Made by a program: the position numbers and the translations under genes. The notes under the pieces were generated by a model. That model did not search any database and was not told the origin of the DNA. It saw nothing but the letters and a program-made list of their open reading frames with translations. From a bacterium (GTDB lineage: Bacteria > Actinomycetota > Acidimicrobiia > Spongiisociales > UBA5794): a stretch of 39,637 bases of DNA. The stretch lies in the NCBI GenBank assembly GCA_024226255.1, contig JAAELU010000647.1, positions 1 through 39,637 of the forward strand. The letters run 5' to 3'. Every line of letters starts with the position of its first letter. Positions within the stretch are counted from its first letter, which is position 1. Below are positions 7,233-15,252 of the stretch, in pieces.

Positions 7233-9884
7233 CTACAACTCGCAGCTCGTTTGATTCTCCCCGACGCAGGTGTCAGTTCCGCTTCCGCCAGCAACTGTGT
7301 CGGTGCCACCGCCGCCCACCAACGTGTCATTGCCGCTGCCACCGAAGAGCGAATCGTTGCCCGCTCCACCGTTGATCGTGTCGGCTTTGGCACCACCCTT
7401 GAGGATGTCCTTGCCGCTACCACCCGAGATGTCGTCCTTGCCGCCGCCACCTTCCGCGGTGTCGGCCCCGTCGCCACCAACGATGTTGTCGTTGCCGCCG
7501 CCGCCGATCAGCTTGTCGTTGCCGTTCTCTCCCATCAGCGTGTCGGCGCCGGCCGCACCGTTGAGCGTGTCTTTGCCGTCACCACCTTTGAGGACATCGT
7601 TTCCGGCCCCGCCGCGCAACGTGTCGTTGTCGTCGCCACCTTCGAGTCTGTCGTTTTCGGTTCCCCCGTCGAGGATGTCGTTGCCGGGCCCGCCCTTGAG
7701 GATGTCCTTGCCCGCACCGCCGTAGAGCGTGTCGGCGCTACCGCCGCCGATCAGCGTGTCGGCAGAGATTCCGCCATCAAGGGTGTCCTTGCCTGCTTCG
7801 CCCTTGAGTTTGTCAACTCCGGGGCCGCCGAAGATGGTGTCGGCACCGGGACCGCCCTCACCAACGTCTGCACCGGCACCAAGACATATCGTGTCGTTGC
7901 CGCCCTTGCCGTCCACAAAGTCGTCGCCGGCAAAGGTGACAATGACGTCATCGCCACTGGTGCCGTTGATCGTGTCGTTGCCCTTGGTGCCGATGTGCGT
8001 TGCCGGCAGACCATTACACGTAGCAAGCGTGTTGAAAGCGTCTACGAGTCCGTAGCCCGATAGGGCGTCCTTCCCGCTCTTCTCAATGTCGATGGCAGTC
8101 GACTCCATCGCTTTGTACACCTGGGCACGTGTCAGACCCGGCTGATCGTCGAGCAACAGCGCGGCGACTGCAGCAGCGTGCGGAGCTGCCGCCGACGTCC
8201 CGAAAAAGTTCGGATCGCTGTCCGGATCGAAGCCGATGTCATTGCCGAAGAAGCTCGTGTTAGTCCCGTCTGCGGCGGCGATCTCGGGTTTGAACCGTGT
8301 TCGTGGCGCTCCCGAGAGCGGGTTGCCGGTCCGGTTGAAGTAGATCGGGATCTTGCCACCGAGCGATGAGAACGGTTCGACATCAACCCGCCCGTTGGGC
8401 GGTTGAACGGTCGGGTCATCGATTTCCCCGTAGAACACGGCACCCACCGAGCGGGCGTCCTTGGCCACTGCGTGACCGTACTGCTGCATGTCTCTGAAGA
8501 TGTCACCTTCGAAACCAAGATCTGTGACAGATGTTGTCAGTCCGTAGGTCGCCACGCGCAAGTGATCGCCGGCGCCCGGGTTGGTGCACCACCGATTGAT
8601 AACAAGGAACACGTCCTGGGCCGATCCGGTCGTGTTCTGATAGAAGATGACCTCCAACGGATCGCCACCCTGTATGCCCGGTCCGGCGTTGCACCCCTGG
8701 GTCGTCTCGCTGAACGCGACTATGTTGGCCGGGTCTGGAGAGGCCGCGCTGAGCAGGTAGAGATCGAAGTCGGCGCTCGCTCCCGGCCCAAGGCTCCCAT
8801 CGAATGGATCAGCCCATTGGAGAATCAAACGGATGCCCTCACCGTCGTCGAGGGTGATCCGGCCGAACGTGTCACCGCCCCCGAAATCATGGAAGTCCGG
8901 GCCGAATGCCCCCATGGTGCCCGGGTCGATGTCCACGAAAGTGTCGTTGACACCGAACGTGCCTTGATTGCCCGCTGACGAAAAATACGGGATCCCATCG
9001 GCGGCGACATCCTGCGCCGCTTGTGCCACGGGTCCATCTTGGAACATCGGCTCAGCGAAGTAGATGAGGTCGTCGACGATTACGTCGGCGCCGCAATCCG
9101 CTAGAGCACGGATCCCTTGGGCAAAGGCAGCCTCGCCGCCTGACCCGGTTTGGAAAGTCAGGGCAGATCCGGGTGCCACGTCATGGATCAGCTCTGCCAT
9201 GCCGCGACCCTCGTCAGTGCCACTGCCGGCGTCGGCGAGTACTCCAACGGAGGCGGGAAGATCACCAGATGACTGAGATGCGGTTCCACTGACTCGCTGT
9301 TTGCAGTTGCTGCCTTTCGTCGTGCCCGTGCCATTGGCATCGAATGAATCGGACAAGATGCCGATCTCAACCCCGGAACCGTCGGCCCCGGACCAGTTTC
9401 GAGCCTTGTTGGCGCGCATCGAGACATTCGCCTGATTGTCGACAGAGCCGGCTGCGGTGGTCCACCCATACATCGGATGCACCGTTGCCAGGCCGTCGAT
9501 CGTGCCCAGGTTCCGAATGTCGACAGGATCTATTGTCCCTGTGAGCCAGCCCTCATTGGGATACGAGCTGGAAACCGTCAGGCCGGCCGCTTTGGCAGCA
9601 TCGACCGCACCACTTGTGAAGGAGTCGAAACGCAGCTCCACTTCAATCTGAGAACCGACGAAGCTCACTACCGGAACCTGCTGATCGATTGCATCAAACT
9701 GGGCTCCCCCCTCAGCGAGAGCCATTGCATCGAGCAGATGGCTCGAAATGCTCACGGATCCGGTTACCTGGGCGGCCCCAGCCGACGCCTTCTGGCGCAC
9801 GGTGTCCTCGGTCTGAGCCGCCACCGGCGCCCAAGTCGCGGTCACCAATCCGACAACGAATACCAGCACTGCAAATCGACGCAT
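7233..9884 (-). CDS. Secreted S8/S53-like serine protease with RTX calcium-binding tail
   Basis: An 883-residue exported protein. Signal peptide 1-23 ends in PVAAQ; a pro-region-like domain covers about 45-146; the catalytic domain about 150-620; RTX nonapeptides about 630-875. The catalytic domain has ILSDSFD (D179), GTSAAAP (S564) and SSAGNQG (N305, oxyanion-like). Where subtilisins have the HGT histidine there is DEGRGM (E225), followed by IHDVAPG, a pattern I associate with the S53-like subgroup of the subtilisin/sedolisin fold. Roughly two dozen GGxGxDxLx units probably bind calcium after secretion. The start at 9884 follows GGAGG with 7-bp spacing; the longer frame adds a non-signal N-terminus. 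Substrate unknown; an extracellular protein-degrading role is likely. Confidence 0.85.
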   Translation of the reverse strand: MRRFAVLVFVVGLVTATWAPVAAQTEDTVRQKASAGAAQVTGSVSISSHLLDAMALAEGGAQFDAIDQQVPVVSFVGSQIEVELRFDSFTSGAVDAAKAAGLTVSSSYPNEGWLTGTIDPVDIRNLGTIDGLATVHPMYGWTTAAGSVDNQANVSMRANKARNWSGADGSGVEIGILSDSFDANGTGTTKGSNCKQRVSGTASQSSGDLPASVGVLADAGSGTDEGRGMAELIHDVAPGSALTFQTGSGGEAAFAQGIRALADCGADVIVDDLIYFAEPMFQDGPVAQAAQDVAADGIPYFSSAGNQGTFGVNDTFVDIDPGTMGAFGPDFHDFGGGDTFGRITLDDGEGIRLILQWADPFDGSLGPGASADFDLYLLSAASPDPANIVAFSETTQGCNAGPGIQGGDPLEVIFYQNTTGSAQDVFLVINRWCTNPGAGDHLRVATYGLTTSVTDLGFEGDIFRDMQQYGHAVAKDARSVGAVFYGEIDDPTVQPPNGRVDVEPFSSLGGKIPIYFNRTGNPLSGAPRTRFKPEIAAADGTNTSFFGNDIGFDPDSDPNFFGTSAAAPHAAAVAALLLDDQPGLTRAQVYKAMESTAIDIEKSGKDALSGYGLVDAFNTLATCNGLPATHIGTKGNDTINGTSGDDVIVTFAGDDFVDGKGGNDTICLGAGADVGEGGPGADTIFGGPGVDKLKGEAGKDTLDGGISADTLIGGGSADTLYGGAGKDILKGGPGNDILDGGTENDRLEGGDDNDTLRGGAGNDVLKGGDGKDTLNGAAGADTLMGENGNDKLIGGGGNDNIVGGDGADTAEGGGGKDDISGGSGKDILKGGAKADTINGGAGNDSLFGGSGNDTLVGGGGTDTVAGGSGTDTCVGENQTSCEL
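7250..7995 (-). repeat. RTX nonapeptide-encoding repeat tract
   Basis: Degenerate 27-bp units on the minus strand encode GGxGxDxLx repeats of the protease tail. The first recognisable unit is GTKGNDTIN and the last is GGSGTDTCV. This tract also creates long spurious open frames on the plus strand because of its strict periodicity. Confidence 0.85.
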
Positions 9885-10012
9885 TGCCCTACCTCCCTCA
9901 ATCCCCACCCAGCCTACGCACCCGCGTGGCCCAATTGCCCGGTCGGTGGCCCAATCTGGTTCACGAATCGGTGCCACTTGGCTAGTGCTTGGTATCGGCT
10001 ACAGAGGGCTGT

Positions 10013-10855
10013 CTATCCGATCCACTCCCTGAGTTTGCGCACAATAGGTTCGCTGTGACGCACCCAGCGGAGGTGGTGTAGCCCGCCGGGCTCGAGGTCG
10101 ACGGCCGTCCACTGATGTCTCGTGACATCGGCTCGTGGCATCTTGCCGAGGTGAGTCGCGATCGCTCGGTCCGGGGTGTAGGAATCCCCGTCGATCGACA
10201 TCATCAAGACAGGTACGGCGATCTCGGCAAGCAGCGACTCGTAATCGTAGGTGCTTCCGCCGAGGACCCAGCGGCCGTTGAGCCCGTTGCTGGCCCAGTC
10301 GATCATCTGCTGACGGCCTTCACGCCCGGCGAAGTGAAATCGGTTGCCTGGGAAGTACCCCAACACCATCGTGATGGCTCGAACCGATTGGGTGAAGGCC
10401 AACACGCCCCAGCTGCGCGGGAATCCCCAGTCCCTATGGTCGAGGGTCACCGAGGCAATGAGGGCGATTCCAGCGAACTCGCCTGGGAATGCCGCGGCGT
10501 GCAGCGATGCGATCTGGCCGCCGAGGCTGTGGCCCAGGGCGTAAACGGGCCTGTCGGGGAACCGGTCCTTCACAGCCTGCAGCGTGGCCGAGACGTCGAC
10601 CTCGACGAGGTGACGATATCCCCAATTGACCGAGCGACTCGCCCTGAGGTTCGACGTTCCGTGGCCACGCCAGTCGGCGATGGCCACCGCCAGGCCGACG
10701 TCGACCAGGGCTGCAATCACGTCGCTGTAGTAACCCGCCGCCACGCCCATGGCCGGCAGTATCAGAACGACCGCTTCGGCGGTTGCGCCCTCGAACACCT
10801 CGACAACGATGCGATGGCCGTCGCCGACTTCGATTGCGATTGCTTCCGAACTCAC
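10013..10855 (-). CDS. Alpha/beta hydrolase
   Basis: A 280-residue alpha/beta-fold hydrolase. DWRGHG (61-66), the nucleophile elbow GHSLGG with S110, an acid candidate in IDGDSYTP (D222 or D224) and a histidine cluster LHHLRWVRH (H260-H267) supply the triad. It resembles the serine aminopeptidase-like / lysophospholipase hydrolases; the substrate is unknown. It starts at GTG 10855, supported by TAGCCT exactly 7 bases upstream and no ribosome binding site, a leaderless arrangement. The Rid-family gene lies 52 bp upstream on the same strand. The longer frame would remove the leaderless fit. Confidence 0.8.
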   Translation of the reverse strand: MSSEAIAIEVGDGHRIVVEVFEGATAEAVVLILPAMGVAAGYYSDVIAALVDVGLAVAIADWRGHGTSNLRASRSVNWGYRHLVEVDVSATLQAVKDRFPDRPVYALGHSLGGQIASLHAAAFPGEFAGIALIASVTLDHRDWGFPRSWGVLAFTQSVRAITMVLGYFPGNRFHFAGREGRQQMIDWASNGLNGRWVLGGSTYDYESLLAEIAVPVLMMSIDGDSYTPDRAIATHLGKMPRADVTRHQWTAVDLEPGGLHHLRWVRHSEPIVRKLREWIG

Positions 10856-10862
10856 CTGGCTG

Positions 10863-10868
10863 AGGCTA
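10863..10868 (-). promoter_or_regulatory. -10 box for leaderless alpha/beta hydrolase transcript
   Basis: Minus-strand TAGCCT, then seven bases, then the GTG at 10855. The same hexamer at the same distance precedes the DMT transporter at 1153. Confidence 0.4.
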
Positions 10869-10907
10869 GAACACAGTTGACCACCCGAGTTCGGGAGGCT
10901 CTTAGCC

Positions 10908-11297
10908 CTATTGCTTGAGAGCGGTTACCTCGATCTCGATTTTGATTCGAGGATCGAGAAGGTCACATATCACCATGATTGCGGCGGGCGGAGCCGCTCC
11001 GAAGTAGCGCTTCAGTGACGGGTAGCACGCCTCAAAATCCTCACCGTTCGGCAAGTAGTAGCGGGCCCGCACAACGTCGGCGGCCGAGGCACCGGCTTCG
11101 GTGAGAGCCGCGTCGATATTCGCCAGCGTTTGATCCACCTGCTCGACAATGTCCTCAGAGATCGTCATCTCCGAATAGTCGAATCCGGTTGTCCCGGCGA
11201 CAAACACCCATGGGTCGGCCACGACCGCTCGCGAGTATCCGACCTGTTCCTCGAACGTGCTCCCGTGGCTGATCCACCACCGCTGTGATTCACTCAT
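10908..11297 (-). CDS. Rid (YjgF/YER057c) family protein, non-RidA subgroup
   Basis: A 129-residue protein with the YjgF fold signature: FVAGTTGF near the N-terminus, a central helix with DAALTEAGASAADVVRARYY and the C-terminal strand KIEIEVTALK. The Arg that RidA enamine/imine deaminases carry before the last strand appears replaced (AAIMVICDLL), so classical 2-aminoacrylate deaminase activity is doubtful (inference). ATG 11297 is chosen because TACTGT lies 7 bases upstream; another ATG six codons earlier is possible. A second, truncated Rid domain is fused to ACMSD at 23746-24867. Confidence 0.82.
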   Translation of the reverse strand: MSESQRWWISHGSTFEEQVGYSRAVVADPWVFVAGTTGFDYSEMTISEDIVEQVDQTLANIDAALTEAGASAADVVRARYYLPNGEDFEACYPSLKRYFGAAPPAAIMVICDLLDPRIKIEIEVTALKQ

Positions 11298-11304
11298 GGC
11301 AGTG

Positions 11305-11310
11305 ACAGTA
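11305..11310 (-). promoter_or_regulatory. -10 box for leaderless Rid-family transcript
   Basis: Minus-strand TACTGT followed by seven bases and the ATG at 11297; no Shine-Dalgarno sequence is present. Confidence 0.4.
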
Positions 11311-11324
11311 GGCAACTGGGAAGT

Positions 11325-11473
11325 CAGAAGCCGGGAACGGACCTAGCGATCCACTCCTTGGGAGCTGGGGAACGCTGCGCGTTCCTTGGCAGCTCCAGAG
11401 AAGCCAGAAGCCGGGAACGGACCAGGCGGCCCGTTCCTTGGGAGCTGGGGAACGCTGCGAGTTCCTTGGCAGC
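11325..11473. repeat. Two-copy tandem repeat, 80-bp period
   Basis: Two units starting at 11325 and 11405 begin CAGAAGCCGGGAACGGACC and share CCTTGGGAGCTGGGGAACG and GTTCCTTGGCAGC. Each unit contains a hairpin with GGAAC/GTTCC arms; in unit 1 it is the 7-bp GGAACGC-TGC-GCGTTCC. A related hairpin with the same flanks occurs at 121-148. The pair lies between the divergent Rid and VOC genes. Confidence 0.7.
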
Positions 11474-11533
11474 CCATTCATGACCCGGATTGCCGCTGCG
11501 GCTCCCGGAGGTGGCATGCGCCAAACTGTGGCA

Positions 11534-11968
11534 ATGGCGCATCTCGAACTCATCACGATCATCGTCGACGACTACGACCCAGCGATCGACTTCTTTGTCG
11601 ACGTGCTCGGATTCGATCTCGTGGACGACTCGCCGTCAACGACCAACGATGGTCGACCGAAACGGTGGGTGGTGGTTCGGCCCGCTGGTGGCGAAACTGG
11701 AATCCTGTTGGCCAAGGCCGACGGCGATGTGCAGGAGGGTGCGGTCGGCAACCAAATGGCAGGCCGGGTCGGCTTCTTTCTCCACGTCGATGACTTCGAC
11801 GCAGCCTACGAACGTATGATCGCAGCCAACGTCGAGTTCATCACCGAGCCGCGTACTGAGGACTACGGCCGTATCGCCGTCTTCGTAGACATCGCCGGCA
11901 ACCGCTGGGACCTTCTCGGCCCAGTGAACCTCGCGGCGACGAGCGCAGCCATCCGACCGCTGGGGTAA
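11534..11968 (+). CDS. VOC (glyoxalase/bleomycin resistance) family protein
   Basis: A 144-residue single-module VOC protein: beta-alpha-beta units with YDPAIDFFVDVLGFDL at the start, GRVGFFLHVDDFDAAYERM in the middle and the terminal YGRIAVFVDIAGNRWDLLGP strand. Such proteins bind a metal and act as isomerases, dioxygenases or resistance proteins; the substrate cannot be deduced. The start is uncertain: ATG 11534 gives the usual N-terminus, while ATG 11516 has GGAGGT only three bases upstream. The TAA stop overlaps the likely promoter of the cobalamin operon. Confidence 0.78.
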   Translation: MAHLELITIIVDDYDPAIDFFVDVLGFDLVDDSPSTTNDGRPKRWVVVRPAGGETGILLAKADGDVQEGAVGNQMAGRVGFFLHVDDFDAAYERMIAANVEFITEPRTEDYGRIAVFVDIAGNRWDLLGPVNLAATSAAIRPLG

Positions 11969-11971
11969 GCT
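11966..11971 (+). promoter_or_regulatory. Candidate -10 box of the cobalamin operon
   Basis: TAAGCT overlaps the stop codon of the VOC gene and would start transcription near 11978, just before the riboswitch. An inverted repeat GTTCTGG/CCAGAAC at 11979-12000 follows immediately and would form a hairpin at the transcript's 5' end, or could be an operator. No good -35 is seen. Confidence 0.3.
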
Positions 11972-11999
11972 CGCATCAGTTCTGGCACATATCCCAGAA

Positions 12000-12101
12000 C
12001 GCTGGCGGTGTCAGCGAAGTCCGGTGCAAAACCGGCGCTGTCCCGCAACTGTGAAGACGCATCGAAGCGTGCGTTCAAGCCAGGTCGCCTGCCCGCCAGC
12101 G
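12000..12101 (+). promoter_or_regulatory. Cobalamin riboswitch aptamer
   Basis: The core carries the class signature: GGTGCAAAACCGGCGCTG, then CCCGCAACTGTGAAG, and the B12-box variant AAGCCAGGTCGCCTGCC. CGCTGGCGG at 12000-12008 pairs perfectly with CCGCCAGCG at 12093-12101 to close the aptamer. It lies upstream of btuF-btuC-btuD, the expected targets. Binding of adenosyl- or hydroxocobalamin would lower expression of the uptake genes. Confidence 0.93.
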
Positions 12102-12110
12102 CAAACCAGT

Positions 12111-12181
12111 CCTCGGAGGAAGGGCAGTTTGTGGTCACATGCCACAACACTCTCTTCATCCTCCCCAACTTTTGGAGGATG
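12111..12181 (+). promoter_or_regulatory. Riboswitch expression platform with SD-sequestering hairpin
   Basis: CATCCTCC at 12158-12165 pairs with GGAGGATG at 12174-12181, which contains the btuF ribosome binding site. Upstream GGAGGA at 12115-12120 could pair instead with TCCTCC (12160-12165), freeing the site. This is a sequester/anti-sequester layout, so control is probably at translation initiation. A TGTGG/CCACA hairpin lies between them. Confidence 0.6.
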
Positions 12182-12187
12182 TTTCTT

Positions 12188-13186
12188 ATGCGAAAGACCG
12201 CATTTTCGCTTGCGTTGACACTTGTTGTCGCCGCGTGCGGAGGTACCGGCGACACGACGACGCTGGCGCCGGCCACCACTGCGGCCGCTCCCACGACTCA
12301 AGCCACCACCACGGCCCCACCCACGACAACTGCGACACCAACCGTCGCCGCCGGATTTCCGGTCACAGTCGCTCACGGCACAGGTGAGGTGACGCTTGCA
12401 GATCAACCGATATCGATCGTCTCGATCAGCCCTACGGCGACCGAGATCCTGTTCGCCATCGGCGCCGCCGACCAGGTGATCGCGGTCGATTCGCTGTCCA
12501 CATACCCGGCGGAAGCACCGGTCACAGACCTCAGTGCGTTTGAAGCCAACGTCGAGGCCATCGCCGAATTCGAACCGGATTTGGTCATCATGAGCTTCGA
12601 TCCCGGCGACGTTGAGTCGGGTCTCACCGCACTTGGAATCCCAGTGATCATGCAGTTCTCCGCGTTCTCTCTGGAAGACGCCTACACCCAGATAGATCAG
12701 CTTGGTGCCGCCACCGGTCGTTCAGATGAGTCGGATCTCCTCGTTGACGAGATCGCCAAGACGGTGGCCGATTTCAAGGCCAACGCAGCCCTGCGCGATC
12801 AGCCGTTGACGTACTACCACGAGCTCGACAACACGTTCTACTCGGTGACGTCATCGACGTTCATCGGCGAGATCTACGCAGTGCTCGGTCTCGATAACGT
12901 TGCCGACCCGGCCGACGAGGAGGGATACGGCTATCCACAGCTGTCGCCGGAGTTCATTCTCGAGACTGATCCCGATCTGATCTTCCTCGCCGACACCAGG
13001 TGCTGCGCACAAACTGCAACCTCGTTGGAGGATCGACCCGGATGGGATCGGCTCAGCGCTGTCAGGAACGGTCTCGTCACCGAGCTCGACGACGACGTTG
13101 CCAGCCGATGGGGCCCACGAATCATCGAATTCCTCGAGGCCATCGCAGCAGCAATTGCGGCCCACGATGCTCGGACGGATGGATAG
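12188..13186 (+). CDS. btuF: Cobalamin ABC transporter substrate-binding lipoprotein
   Basis: A 332-residue lipoprotein: signal peptide with lipobox VAAC (C17), a Thr/Ala/Pro linker to about residue 55, then a periplasmic-binding domain of the BtuF/FecB class (SISPTATEILFAIGAADQVIAVD at its start and FEPDLVIM in the first lobe). It should capture corrinoids outside the membrane and deliver them to BtuC. Corrinoid specificity is inferred from the upstream cobalamin riboswitch. ATG 12188 has GGAGG 9 bases upstream inside the sequestering hairpin; the ATG at 12179 abuts GGAGG and is unlikely. btuC follows after 7 bp. Confidence 0.88.
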   Translation: MRKTAFSLALTLVVAACGGTGDTTTLAPATTAAAPTTQATTTAPPTTTATPTVAAGFPVTVAHGTGEVTLADQPISIVSISPTATEILFAIGAADQVIAVDSLSTYPAEAPVTDLSAFEANVEAIAEFEPDLVIMSFDPGDVESGLTALGIPVIMQFSAFSLEDAYTQIDQLGAATGRSDESDLLVDEIAKTVADFKANAALRDQPLTYYHELDNTFYSVTSSTFIGEIYAVLGLDNVADPADEEGYGYPQLSPEFILETDPDLIFLADTRCCAQTATSLEDRPGWDRLSAVRNGLVTELDDDVASRWGPRIIEFLEAIAAAIAAHDARTDG

Positions 13187-13193
13187 GTAGACG

Positions 13194-14234
13194 ATGGCAC
13201 CCGCCACCGACCCCCTGCGACCCGCCCGTCTGCGGTGGGGATGGTTGGGTGCCGGCGCGGCCGTGCTCCTAGGCGCCGGCCTACTCGGCGTGGTGCTGGG
13301 ACCGGCCAAGTTGGGCGCATGGCAAGTCATGCGGGAACTTTTTGGATCTCTATTCGTCGAAGCTCCGTCCGATCTGTCCTCAACCCAGCAAGCGATCCTC
13401 TGGGAACTGCGTCTTCCTCGGGTTGTCCTCGGCGGTCTCGTCGGTGCCATGCTCGCCGTTGCCGGCGGGGCATATCAGGGCGTCTTTCGCAATCCGCTAG
13501 CCGACCCCTACCTACTGGGGGTCGCCGCCGGGGCCGGACTCGGGGCTACGTTGGTGATCGTGTCGGCCGGCGATGCGCCGACCACCCTGCTGCCGGTGGC
13601 CGCCTTCGTGGGTGGGTCGATGGCCGTTGCTATGGCCTACGCGGTGGGCCGCTCAGTCGGTGGTCGCAGCGCCACGACAATCATCCTCGCCGGTGTTGCC
13701 GTCGCTGCGTTCTTCACGGCAATGCAGACCTACCTGCAGCAACAGAACCTCGAGACGGTCCGCCAGGTGTACTCCTGGATCCTCGGGCGCCTCACGACCA
13801 CGGGGTGGAGCGAGGTGTTGATTCTCTTGCCCTATGTGATCATCAGCTCCGTGGTGCTTCTGTTTCACCGCCGCCTGCTCGACGCTCTTTCGGTCGGTGA
13901 TGCCGAAGCCGATGCCTTGGGAGTCCCAACGGGACGGGTGCGGGCGACCGTCGTCGTCTTCGCCACCCTGGGTACGGCGGCGGCAGTAGCAGTGAGCGGG
14001 CTGATCGCCTTTGTCGGGCTCATCGTGCCGCACACAGTTCGCCTGCTCGTAGGCTCCAGCTACCGATCGTTGTTGCCACTGTCGATGGTGTTCGGGGCGG
14101 CGTTCCTGATCCTTGCGGATCTGGCTGCCCGCACTATCGCCTCACCGGCGGAGCTACCGATTGGTGTGATTACTGCTTTTGTCGGCGCACCATTCTTCGC
14201 CCTGATCCTGCGCACCAGTCGGCGGGTGATTTAG
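13194..14234 (+). CDS. btuC: Cobalamin ABC transporter permease (FecCD family)
   Basis: A 346-residue polytopic permease of the FecCD/BtuC family. The conserved LRLPRVVLGGLVGAMLAVAG and the FRNPLADPYLLGVAAGA motif, plus GLIAFVGLIVPHTVRLL near residue 265, are diagnostic. About nine or ten transmembrane helices are predicted by eye. It sits between the binding protein and the ATPase and ends in TAGTG, overlapping the GTG start of btuD by one base. It forms the translocation pore for cobalamin. Confidence 0.9.
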   Translation: MAPATDPLRPARLRWGWLGAGAAVLLGAGLLGVVLGPAKLGAWQVMRELFGSLFVEAPSDLSSTQQAILWELRLPRVVLGGLVGAMLAVAGGAYQGVFRNPLADPYLLGVAAGAGLGATLVIVSAGDAPTTLLPVAAFVGGSMAVAMAYAVGRSVGGRSATTIILAGVAVAAFFTAMQTYLQQQNLETVRQVYSWILGRLTTTGWSEVLILLPYVIISSVVLLFHRRLLDALSVGDAEADALGVPTGRVRATVVVFATLGTAAAVAVSGLIAFVGLIVPHTVRLLVGSSYRSLLPLSMVFGAAFLILADLAARTIASPAELPIGVITAFVGAPFFALILRTSRRVI

Positions 14235-15004
14235 TGAGCATCGAAGTCCACAACGTCACAGCCGGCTACGGATCGACGCCGGTCCTGCACGACATCAGCC
14301 TGAAGGTCGCCGGCAACGAATGGATCGGGATCCTCGGCCCGAACGGTGCCGGCAAGTCAACTCTGATGAAGGTCATCGCCGGACTGCACGCTCCAGCCTC
14401 AGGAACCGTGGTTGTTGAGGGTGCCACGCCCGACGAACACGGTCGACGCCGCATGGCCCAACTTGTCGCGTATCTGCCGCAAGACCCTGTCTTCCCCGAA
14501 GCGATGTCGGCCGGCGAGTACGTGCTCCTCGGTCGCGCACCACACCTTGGCTACTTCGCGGTCGAAGGTCCCGGTGACGTCGCTGTCGCCACCGAGGTGC
14601 TCGAACTCCTCGACGCGGGGCATCTAGCCAATCGACCGCTGGGTGACATCAGCGGCGGGGAAAGGCAGCGAGTCGTGCTCGCCCGGGCGCTGGCTCAGGA
14701 ACCCGAAGTGCTGTTGCTCGATGAACCGACGACCGCATTGGATATCGGCCATCAGGTGGCCGCTCTCGACATGATTGGGGCAATCCGGCAGGACCGTCCG
14801 CTCACGATCGTCGCCGCGATGCACGACCTGTCCCTCGCCGGCCAGTTCAGCGATCGCCTGATACTGCTCGCCGGCGGCCACATGGTCGCCGACGGCCTGG
14901 CCCGCGAGGTCCTCACCACTGACTTGATCAAGGAGCACTACAACGCTCGGGTTGATATTGTCGAGGTTCCCACCGGAATCGCCGTCGTTCCGCTGCGTCC
15001 GTAG
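14234..15004 (+). CDS. btuD: Cobalamin ABC transporter ATP-binding protein
   Basis: A 256-residue ABC ATPase of the FepC/BtuD class. Walker A GPNGAGKST (35-43), Q-loop LPQDP, signature ISGGERQR (139-146), Walker B VLLLDEPT (159-166) and the switch His in AAMHDLS are all intact. It starts at GTG 14234 overlapping the btuC stop. It powers corrinoid import with BtuC and BtuF. A short CGAAGG/CCTTCG stem at 15007-15025 follows the stop but lacks a T-tract. Confidence 0.9.
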   Translation: MSIEVHNVTAGYGSTPVLHDISLKVAGNEWIGILGPNGAGKSTLMKVIAGLHAPASGTVVVEGATPDEHGRRRMAQLVAYLPQDPVFPEAMSAGEYVLLGRAPHLGYFAVEGPGDVAVATEVLELLDAGHLANRPLGDISGGERQRVVLARALAQEPEVLLLDEPTTALDIGHQVAALDMIGAIRQDRPLTIVAAMHDLSLAGQFSDRLILLAGGHMVADGLAREVLTTDLIKEHYNARVDIVEVPTGIAVVPLRP

Positions 15005-15110
15005 GGCGAAGGTCTGCCCCCTTCGATCATCTCTGATCCCTGCGCGCGACAAAGGGTCTGATAGTCGGCGAAGCCGCGATCATTGCAGTTGATGACAATC
15101 CACAGGTAGC

Positions 15111-15133
15111 GGCGCCGCCACCTACGCCAGAAC
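15111..15133. repeat. Half-copy of the 48-bp palindromic element
   Basis: This 23-bp stretch matches 22 of 23 bases of the right half of the element at 15155-15202, ending in CCACCTACGCCAGAAC. No matching left half is evident. Confidence 0.55.
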
Positions 15134-15154
15134 AGAGGGCCGACATACCTCCCC

Positions 15155-15202
15155 GTTCTTGCGTAGATGCACGCCGATATGCGCCGCCACCTACGCCAGA
15201 AC
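15155..15202. repeat. 48-bp palindromic element, copy A
   Basis: Begins GTTCTTGCGTAGATG and ends CACCTACGCCAGAAC; the arms pair over 15 positions with two mismatches. It lies in the 248-bp gap between the convergent btuD and amino-acid ATPase genes, where it could act as a two-way terminator. The rest of this gap holds no supported gene. Confidence 0.7.
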
Positions 15203-15252
15203 GGGGAAAGCGGAGCCGCGATCCGCAGCCGAACTGACTACAGCCACTCGAA

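Noticed and set aside
6918..8063. 381-residue plus-strand frame opposite the RTX tract
   Set aside because: The strict 27-bp periodicity and high GC of the RTX tail keep the opposite strand open; the product is a repetitive Val/Ala string with no start signal, and the minus-strand RTX reading is clearly the real one.
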